Assembly (NCBI GenBank): GCA_016649475.1
Contig: JAENXP010000210.1
Coordinates: 1 to 5,540 of the forward strand
Source: Burkholderiales bacterium
Lineage (GTDB): Bacteria; Pseudomonadota; Gammaproteobacteria; Burkholderiales; SG8-39
DNA: 5,540 nucleotides
Direction of reading: 5' to 3'
Part shown: positions 1-5,540 of the stretch, piece by piece
Position numbering within the stretch: position 1 is the first letter of the stretch
Layout: every line of letters starts with the position of its first letter
The notes under the pieces: generated by a model
Databases searched by the model: none
The model's input: the letters and a program-made list of their open reading frames with translations, nothing else
What the model was told of the DNA's origin: nothing
Program-made: the position numbers and the translations under genes

Positions 1-555
1 CACCACCATGAGCCAGATCTGGTACGGATTGAGCGCGTTGTAGGGACCGTAGTTCTGGTCGGGGAGCACTGGCAGGATGACAAAGCTCAGCGCGGCGAAC
101 TGCAGGATGGAGAGCAGGTCCTGGCGCGTCAGGCTGCGCGACATGCCGCGCAGTTCGGGCTTGAAGTAGAGCAGCATGGTGGTGATTACGCCCAGCATCA
201 CCGCCAGCCTCGGATAGCCGAGCCAGATCAGCGCGCCCAGGCTGTAGCAGACGCATGCCGCCGCCACTGAGGTGGTTCCGGGGTCGGACGCTTCGCCGCT
301 CGCGCGCATATAGGCTGCGATCATCATCAAGCCGACCAGGATAAGACCTGCGGCGAGAATCCAGGCCGAACCGGTCTTGCCGGCGATCAGGGCGGTGAGC
401 GTGCCCAGAAGCGCCACCAGCGCAAAAGTGCGCAGGCCGGCCTTGCTCTCGGGATTGCGCTCGCGCTCAAGCCCGATCAGCAGACCCAGGGCCAGGCTGG
501 TCAGAAAGGCCGGCAGCGGCCCCAGGCCGGTAGTTTCGAGAAAGCCGATGTTCAT
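1..555 (-). CDS. MgtC/SapB-type membrane protein with DUF4010 region, partial (C-terminus beyond left edge)
   Basis: My reading of the minus strand from the ATG at 555 gives 185 residues with no stop before the window edge. The protein is strongly hydrophobic, with about six likely membrane segments near residues 13-29, 43-59, 66-82, 96-112, 115-131 and 148-163. Two family marks are clear: GLLIGLERER at 24-33, followed by GLRTFALVALLG at 40-51, which is the MgtC/SapB N-terminal pattern. The part from about 147 (LLSILQFAALSFVILPVLPD, then YGPYNALNPYQIW) matches the start of the DUF4010 half found in longer MgtC-like proteins of about 400 residues, so roughly half the gene is missing. MgtC relatives are linked to magnesium limitation and virulence, but DUF4010 members have no settled role and I assign none. 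The start overlaps the recJ stop as ATGA and has a GGGAG ribosome site 8 bases upstream, so translation is probably coupled to recJ. Confidence 0.85.
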   Translation of the reverse strand, partial: MNIGFLETTGLGPLPAFLTSLALGLLIGLERERNPESKAGLRTFALVALLGTLTALIAGKTGSAWILAAGLILVGLMMIAAYMRASGEASDPGTTSVAAACVCYSLGALIWLGYPRLAVMLGVITTMLLYFKPELRGMSRSLTRQDLLSILQFAALSFVILPVLPDQNYGPYNALNPYQIWLMVV

Positions 556-2276
556 GCGGCACTCTCCCACTCCTCGACGATGAGCTGCACGCTCTGCACA
601 CCATTGTACTCGTTCACCGCCAGCCGGTATGCGGCGCGGATGGTTGCGCCTGCAGGGTCAAGCGAATTGAAGCGTATCGCATCGAACGACTTGCCGTCCT
701 TCTGCAGGCGCAGTTTCAGATGCTTGCCTGCGACCACGCGCTGGCTGGCGACGGCAAAGCGGTCGCAGAACAGCGGCTGCGGGAAACCCTGACCCCAGAC
801 CTCGCGTTCCAGCAGGCGTATGGTGTCCAGGTTCATGTAGGCCGATTCCAGCGGGCCGTCGGTTTCGATGCTGCGCGCAAGATCGGAGGCGGCGAGCAGG
901 CTGCGCACGCTGCTCTCGAACAGTACACTGAATTGCGCCAGGTTCTCGCTGCGTATGGTCAGGCCCGCGGCAGCGGCGTGCCCGCCGAAGCGCAGGATCA
1001 GTCCGGGCGCGCGCTTGGTCACGAGATCCAGCGCGTCGCGTAGATGCAGGCCCGGGATCGATCTTCCCGATCCTTTGAGCTCGCCCGCCGTGCCCGCGGC
1101 AAACGCGATCACCGGTCGGTGCAGCCGGTCCTTGATGCGCGCAGCGAGTATGCCCACCACGCCCTGGTGCCAGGACGGATCGTAAAGCGACCGGGTATAG
1201 GCCGCTTCTGCGTCCGGATCCGCGCCGGCAGCCAGGCCCAGTCCCTCGAGCATGGCCAGTGCCTGTTCCTGCATGTCGCCCTCGATTTCGCGCCGCTCGC
1301 GGTTGAGGCGGTCGAGTTCCTGCGCGATGTTGAGCGCGCGCGCTGTGTCATCCGTGATGAGGCACTCTATTCCCAGTGCCATGTCGGCCAGCCGTCCTGC
1401 GGCATTGAGCCGCGGCCCGGCGGCGAAGCCCATATCGAAGCAGGACACACGCTTTGCCTCGCGACCGGCCACGCGCAGCAGCGCGGCAATGCCGGCCTGC
1501 ATTTTGCCGGCGCGAATGCGCTTCAACCCCTGTGCCACCAGGATGCGGTTGTTGCGGTCCAGGCGCACCACGTCGGCCACCGTGCCCAGGGCCACCAGGT
1601 CGAGCAGCGTCGCGAGATTGAATTCCGGCCGTTCCCGGAAATGACCGCGCCGGCGCAATTCCGCCCTGAGCGCGAGCATGACGTAGAACATCACGCCCAC
1701 CCCGGCGATGGCCTTGCTCGGGAAATCGCAGCCCGGCTGGTTCGGATTGACGATGCACGTGGCCTGCGGCAGCACCTCGCCGGGCAGGTGGTGATCGGTG
1801 ATCAGCGTGGCGATGCCGAACGCGTTTGCGCGCGCCACGCCCTCGTTGCTGGCGATGCCGTTGTCCACAGTGATCAGGAGGTCGGGGCGGCGCGGCTGAC
1901 GCGCGGCAAGCTCGACGATTTCCGGGGTGAGTCCGTAGCCGTATTCGAAGCGGTTGGGCACCAGATAAGCCACATCTGCGCCGAATGCGCGCAGCGCGCG
2001 CACCCCGACGGCGCAGGCGGTGGCCCCGTCGCAATCGTAGTCGGCGACGATCAGCAGGCGCTGCTGCATTTCGATGGCGTCTGCGAGCAGTGCCGCGGCG
2101 CGGGTCGCATGCAGCAGCCGCTCGGGCGCGATCAGGCCGGAGAATTCGCTCTGCACTTCGATCTTGTCTTGTACGCCGCGCGCGGCGTACAACTGCGCCA
2201 GCACCGGGTGCAGGCCCTGCTGCACCAGCATTTCGCGCGCGCGCTGCGGGATGGGGCGAGTGACGATACTGCTCAT
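552..2276 (-). CDS. recJ: Single-stranded-DNA-specific 5'-3' exonuclease RecJ
   Basis: The gene encodes 574 residues, close to the 577 of E. coli RecJ, so it appears full length. RecJ degrades single-stranded DNA 5' to 3' in the cytoplasm, using divalent metal (Mn2+ or Mg2+). It works in RecF-pathway recombination, mismatch repair and fork repair. The DHH phosphoesterase core is intact: motif I VADYDCDGATA at 78-88 (metal ligands Asp79, Asp81, Asp83), motif II TVDNG at 136-140, the DHH triad at 161-163, AGVGVMF at 191-197 and DLVALGTVADVV at 226-237. PRLNAAGRL follows at 288-296. The DHHA1 part contains WHQGVVGI (369-376), GRSIPGLHLRDAL (404-416) and RFGGHAAAAGLT (429-440), and the C-terminal OB-like region follows. 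The start ATG lies 2 bases after the stop of the RpfE-like gene; only a weak AGGA about 12 bases upstream is visible, so coupling is likely. The stop overlaps the next gene's start. Codons 29-36 form a perfect palindrome, described separately. Confidence 0.97.
   Translation of the reverse strand: MSSIVTRPIPQRAREMLVQQGLHPVLAQLYAARGVQDKIEVQSEFSGLIAPERLLHATRAAALLADAIEMQQRLLIVADYDCDGATACAVGVRALRAFGADVAYLVPNRFEYGYGLTPEIVELAARQPRRPDLLITVDNGIASNEGVARANAFGIATLITDHHLPGEVLPQATCIVNPNQPGCDFPSKAIAGVGVMFYVMLALRAELRRRGHFRERPEFNLATLLDLVALGTVADVVRLDRNNRILVAQGLKRIRAGKMQAGIAALLRVAGREAKRVSCFDMGFAAGPRLNAAGRLADMALGIECLITDDTARALNIAQELDRLNRERREIEGDMQEQALAMLEGLGLAAGADPDAEAAYTRSLYDPSWHQGVVGILAARIKDRLHRPVIAFAAGTAGELKGSGRSIPGLHLRDALDLVTKRAPGLILRFGGHAAAAGLTIRSENLAQFSVLFESSVRSLLAASDLARSIETDGPLESAYMNLDTIRLLEREVWGQGFPQPLFCDRFAVASQRVVAGKHLKLRLQKDGKSFDAIRFNSLDPAGATIRAAYRLAVNEYNGVQSVQLIVEEWESAA
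556..568 (-). promoter_or_regulatory. Ribosome binding site of the MgtC-like gene, inside the recJ end
   Basis: On the minus strand GGGAG (complement of 564-568) lies 8 bases before the ATG at 555. It sits in the last codons of recJ. With the ATGA stop/start overlap, this supports 555 as the true start and coupling to recJ translation. Confidence 0.6.
2169..2192. repeat. Perfect 24-bp palindrome within recJ
   Basis: TTGTACGCCGCG is followed directly by its exact reverse complement, with no mismatch and no spacer. The symmetry stops at 2168/2193. In the recJ message it lies at nucleotides +85 to +108 and encodes residues 29-36, LYAARGVQ, in frame. As RNA or single-stranded DNA it could fold into a hairpin of about 10 GC-rich pairs closed by a CGCG loop. 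No run of T follows, so it is not a standard terminator. It may be a chance product of the codons used for a conserved RecJ segment. Confidence 0.9.
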
Positions 2277-2278
2277 GT

Positions 2279-3316
2279 CTATGCGTAATCCTGCAGCGGC
2301 TTCACCCGGCGCCAGAAGCGGCGCAGGTCGCCGCGGGTGGTCTCGACCGAAAGCGCGAGCGCGGGTCCGAGCCCGTGCAGGCTCAGCATACCGATGCGCT
2401 CCTGCCTGAGCTCCCCTAACAATGGCGCAAACCAGTCGCGCTCCAGCCGAGCGAGTCCTGTACGCCAGGCATGCGCATCGCCATACTGGGCGGCCTCGCG
2501 CAAATCTTCGAGCAGGATCAAATTGACGCCCGTGGCAGCGCCGTTGTGCAGCAGCTCGGCGGCGTCCACAGGCAGTTTGCGTGCCGCGATGCGCGCCGCC
2601 TGCGCCAGTCCTGCGGCGAGCGGATTCCCGGACCAGACCGAATTGAACGGCACCGGCGCGGCCTCCGGCAGCGTGCCGCCGCCCCAGAGCCAGATGCTGT
2701 TGATCGGCAGCTCGCCAGCGGCCTCGCGTGCTGCATTCACCGCATGGCCGTGCAGCAGCATCTGCACTTCGTTGAGGCGCGCGCGCCAGGAAGTGGCGTC
2801 GCCGCCGCGCGGCAGCAAGTCGTCCACGCTCCTGCCGGCTGCATAGGCCAGGGCCGTCGTTTCCAGGGACGGCGCTTGCGCCAGCCGCAGATACCAGCGG
2901 TCCGGCCGCAGCGGAAGGAACATCAGGCCGTCGCCGGAGAAATGCGCGTTGAGGCTGTCGGCGAGGGTCTCGGCTTCCAGTTGTGATAGCGCAAACCTTG
3001 CGCTGTCGGCGAGTACCAGCCGGTTGCCTTCCAGCTTAAGGTGCACCGGGTCGGCGCGCAGCCAAAAGTAACTGCCCGGTTCGCCGCCGTCTGCGAGCAG
3101 GCTATAGGGCGCAACCGGACAGTCACCCTGCCTGTCGGCGCCGAAACGCCGGCACAGCCAGGCTTCGCATGTTTCGGCCTCTGCAGGATCGGCTTCGACG
3201 CGCAGGCGGCCCTTGGCCAGGAGCTGTTCCAGCGCCGGAGTTCCGAGTTCACGATAGATGCCGGGAAAGTCGCGTTCGGGCCAGAACAGATCGGGAAGCA
3301 GCAGATGGCAATGCAT
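2279..3316 (-). CDS. RpfE-like conserved protein of unknown function (family often labelled phosphoglycerate mutase)
   Basis: From the ATG at 3316 the product has 345 residues. It resembles the proteobacterial family containing Xanthomonas RpfE, which also sits beside recJ. Relatives are often named cofactor-independent phosphoglycerate mutase or RpfE-type regulator. I see none of the metal-binding motifs of true iPGM, so that name is poorly supported. Family-like blocks, numbered from 3316: HLLLPDLFW (4-12), SYFWLRADPVHL (82-93), RWYLRL (140-145), EVQMLLHGHAVN (183-194), INSIWLWGGG (205-214) and a C-terminal FWRRVKPLQDYA. It looks soluble and cytoplasmic, with no signal peptide or membrane segment. 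Start choice: the frame is open to a TTG at 3367 and an ATG at 3331, but the family typically begins just before HLLLPDLFW. The TTG also forms part of a TTGACA promoter hexamer. No start has a good ribosome site; 3331 is the main alternative. It probably heads the transcription unit with recJ. Confidence 0.85.
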   Translation of the reverse strand: MHCHLLLPDLFWPERDFPGIYRELGTPALEQLLAKGRLRVEADPAEAETCEAWLCRRFGADRQGDCPVAPYSLLADGGEPGSYFWLRADPVHLKLEGNRLVLADSARFALSQLEAETLADSLNAHFSGDGLMFLPLRPDRWYLRLAQAPSLETTALAYAAGRSVDDLLPRGGDATSWRARLNEVQMLLHGHAVNAAREAAGELPINSIWLWGGGTLPEAAPVPFNSVWSGNPLAAGLAQAARIAARKLPVDAAELLHNGAATGVNLILLEDLREAAQYGDAHAWRTGLARLERDWFAPLLGELRQERIGMLSLHGLGPALALSVETTRGDLRRFWRRVKPLQDYA

Positions 3317-3390
3317 GTCGGAGTTTATCATCGCCGCAAGCGGATAAGCCGGACGCGAGTATGTCAAAATAGCCCCACACGATATTTACC
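3317..3390. promoter_or_regulatory. Divergent intergenic region between the rpfE-like/recJ and lolCD units
   Basis: Only 74 bases separate the two divergent starts (59 if the RpfE-like gene starts at 3331), so both promoters must lie here or overlap the coding ends. It is more AT-rich than its surroundings, especially at 3361-3388. For the rightward lolC unit there are only weak -10-like strings (CAAAAT at 3365-3370, GATATT at 3381-3386), without a matching -35. No Shine-Dalgarno sequence precedes the lolC ATG. A short CCGC-AA-GCGG inverted repeat at 3334-3343 is too small to call an operator. Confidence 0.5.
3341..3367 (-). promoter_or_regulatory. Candidate sigma70-type promoter for the rpfE-like/recJ unit
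   Basis: On the minus strand a perfect TTGACA lies at 3367-3362. The best -10 candidate is TATCCG at 3346-3341, with a short 15-base spacer and a poor last half. A transcript would begin near 3334, leaving about 18 bases before the ATG at 3316. The -35 match is seen directly; that it works as a promoter is inference, and the weak -10 keeps confidence low. Confidence 0.35.
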
Positions 3391-4633
3391 ATGACCAAAC
3401 TCCCCTACGAACTGTTCATCGGCCTGCGCTACACCCGCGCAAAGCGGCGCAACCATTTCATCTCGTTCATCTCGCTCACCTCGATGCTGGGGATTGCGCT
3501 CGGGGTGGCGGCGCTGATTACGGTGCTGTCGGTGATGAACGGCTTCCAGAACGAGCTGCGCACGCGCATCCTCGGCGTTGCCTCGCATGTGCAGATCAGC
3601 GGGCCGGGCGACATGCTCTCCGATTGGCAGGCGGTAGCCCGAATTGCCGCGACCGATCCGCGCGTGCTCGCGGCGGCGCCCTATGTCAATGCGCAGGGCA
3701 TGCTCACCTACGATGGCGCGGTGCGCGGCGTAGGCATTCGCGGCATCCTGCCGGCGCGCGAGGACAAGGTGGCGGAATTCGGCGACCACATGAAATCCGG
3801 CACGCTGGACGCGCTCAAACCGGGGGAGTTCGGCATCGTGCTGGGCAGCGAACTCGCGCGTGCGCTCGCGGTCATGGCCGGGGACAAAGTGACCCTGATC
3901 GCGCCGCAGGGGCAGGTAACGCCGGCCGGGATCGTGCCGCGCCTGAAGCAATTTCGCGTGGTCGGGATTTTCGAAATGGGCATGTTCGAATACGACTCGG
4001 GACTCGCACTGGTCCATCTCGAGGACGCGCAGAGGCTGTACCGCATGCAGGACCAGGTCAGCGGAGTGCGCCTGAAACTGCGCGACCTGTTCCAGTCGCG
4101 TCAGGTGGCGATGGCTTTGCTGCCCGGGCTGGGCCCCACCGCGTACATCAGCGACTGGACGCGCAGTCACGCGAATTTTTTCCGCGCGGTGCAAATGGAA
4201 AAGACCGTGATGTTCGTCATCCTGCTGTTGATCGTCGCGGTGGCCGCGTTCAACATCGTTTCCACCCTGGTGATGGCGGTCACCGACAAGCAGCCCGACA
4301 TCGCCATCCTGCGCACCCTGGGCGCTGCGCCCTCGGGCATCATGGCCGTGTTCGTCGTGCAGGGCGCACTGATCGGTGTCATCGGCACCCTGATCGGCGT
4401 GGGCGGCGGCGTGCTGCTCGCACTCAATATCGACGTGGTGGTGCCGTTCCTGGAAAGGCTGTTCAGCATCCAGTTCCTGGCCAAGGAGGTGTATTACATC
4501 AGCGAGCTGCCGTCCGAACTGCTGTGGGGCGACGTGGTCACGATCGCCGTGGTGTCTTTCGTGTTGAGTCTGCTCGCCACGCTGTATCCGAGCTGGCGCG
4601 CATCGCGGGTCAATCCGGCCGAGGCCCTGCGCT

Positions 4634-4641
<8 letters not shown>
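3391..4641 (+). CDS. lolC: Lipoprotein-releasing ABC transporter permease, LolC/LolF type
   Basis: This 416-residue inner-membrane protein is the permease of the machine that extracts outer-membrane lipoproteins and passes them to periplasmic LolA. The N-terminus [20 protein letters not shown] (5-24) and the following [18 protein letters not shown] are typical of LolC/LolE. Four membrane segments are visible, near 24-50, 272-297, 316-346 and 380-400, with a large periplasmic domain at about 51-270 and an FtsX-type C-terminal domain. The segment [18 protein letters not shown] (171-188) lies where the LolA-binding Hook of E. coli LolC is found and keeps the TPxG..P pattern. LolE lacks this Hook. 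Since no second permease gene is visible, it may be a hybrid LolF acting as a homodimer. The ATG at 3391 fits the family start although no Shine-Dalgarno sequence is visible. Its last codons overlap lolD by 8 bases. Confidence 0.95.
4621..4624 (+). promoter_or_regulatory. Ribosome binding site of lolD within the lolC end
   Basis: GAGG lies 9 bases before the lolD ATG at 4634, inside the last lolC codons (Glu-Ala). This supports the 4634 start and coupled translation of the two subunits. Confidence 0.5.
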
Positions 4642-5314
<673 letters not shown>

Positions 5315-5338
5315 ACCCCGGCGGCCGCGGCACATTCT
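5315..5338. other. Convergent gap between lolD and the DUF2062-like gene
   Basis: These 24 bases separate two facing stop codons. They contain a GC-rich core with the 8-base palindrome GCGGCCGC (5321-5328), but no stem-loop followed by a T run on either strand. No intrinsic terminator can be called; transcription may end by another route or run into the opposing gene. Confidence 0.5.
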
Positions 5339-5540
5339 TCAGCTGCGATGCTGAGCACGCAGCAGTGCCCGCCTGCGCCAGGCACGGATCACGTATGCGC
5401 GCCAGCCTATCTGCACGCATGCATAGCCGAGCGCGGCGAGGATCAGCGCCAGTGCCAGCAGGCCGACCGCCAGCGGCGTGCCCATGGACAGTATCCAGCG
5501 CAGGAAAGCTTCCAGCGACGCTCCGATATGCGACCAGTCC
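5339..5540 (-). CDS. Probable DUF2062 family membrane protein, partial (C-terminal end only)
   Basis: The minus strand is open from the right edge (first full codon at 5539) to a TGA ending at 5339, giving the last 66 residues. They contain one hydrophobic segment (TPLAVGLLALALILAALGYA) followed by VQIGWRAYVIRAWRRR and a short basic tail. This matches the end of DUF2062 proteins, whose C-terminal membrane helix is followed by an R-W-rich basic tail. DUF2062 proteins are small inner-membrane proteins of unknown function, usually under 200 residues. The start and most of the domain lie outside the window, so the family call rests on this tail alone. The gene faces lolD. Confidence 0.6.
   Translation of the reverse strand, partial: DWSHIGASLEAFLRWILSMGTPLAVGLLALALILAALGYACVQIGWRAYVIRAWRRRALLRAQHRS

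Noticed and set aside
377..583. Small plus-strand open frame opposite the MgtC-like gene.
   Set aside because: Its product is Arg/Ser/Pro-rich with no motif, and the opposite strand encodes a convincing membrane protein.
1044..2288. Long open frame on the plus strand (414 codons) antisense to recJ.
   Set aside because: It lies opposite a full-length RecJ with intact motifs. Its product is rich in His, Gln, Arg and Ala, shows no recognisable domain, and is what GC-rich third-position bias produces on the opposite strand.
2776..2787. 12-base palindrome GGCGCGCGCGCC inside the RpfE-like gene.
   Set aside because: It is a simple alternating GC run of a kind expected by chance at this base composition, and lies within clear coding sequence.
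3365..3386. CAAAAT and GATATT as -10 boxes of a lolC promoter.
   Set aside because: Each matches only four of six consensus bases, and nothing resembling TTGACA lies 16-18 bases upstream, so no specific lolC promoter is called.
5316..5330. GC-rich palindromic core after lolD, considered as an intrinsic terminator.
   Set aside because: There is no proper loop and no T run on either strand, so it does not meet the pattern.

Overview
The window reads as a GC-rich, densely packed chromosomal segment from a proteobacterium. The best fit is a betaproteobacterium: the RecJ motifs, the single LolC-type permease and an RpfE-like gene directly upstream of recJ all match that group. This assignment rests on recognised protein sequence and gene order, not on a database search. 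All recognisable genes are core or conserved chromosomal types. I see no transposase, integrase, CRISPR array, tRNA, rRNA, phage gene or toxin-antitoxin pair, and no stretch over 300 bases lacks a gene.

Layout. From about 3316 down to position 1, three genes run leftward as a tight unit. First is an RpfE-like protein of unknown function (2279-3316). After a 2-base gap comes the single-strand DNA exonuclease gene recJ (552-2276). An ATGA overlap then leads into an MgtC/DUF4010-type membrane protein (1-555), which runs off the left edge. From 3391 rightward, a lipoprotein-release permease gene (lolC/lolF type, 3391-4641) overlaps the ATPase gene lolD (4634-5314) by 8 bases. The right edge (5339-5540) holds the C-terminal end of a leftward gene that looks like a DUF2062 membrane protein and converges on lolD.

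The two transcription units diverge from a short AT-richer gap (3317-3390), which must hold the promoters for both. On the minus strand it contains a perfect TTGACA hexamer.

The LolC/LolD pair would form the inner-membrane ABC machine that extracts lipoproteins and hands them to LolA. RecJ acts in recombination and mismatch repair. The RpfE-like and MgtC-like proteins cannot be tied to a pathway from sequence alone.

Nothing here clearly amounts to an undescribed system. The points most worth a second look are a perfect 24-bp palindrome inside the start of recJ, the single-permease Lol operon closed off by a convergent gene, the MgtC-like gene overlapping the end of recJ, and the conflict between the longest RpfE start and a likely promoter.
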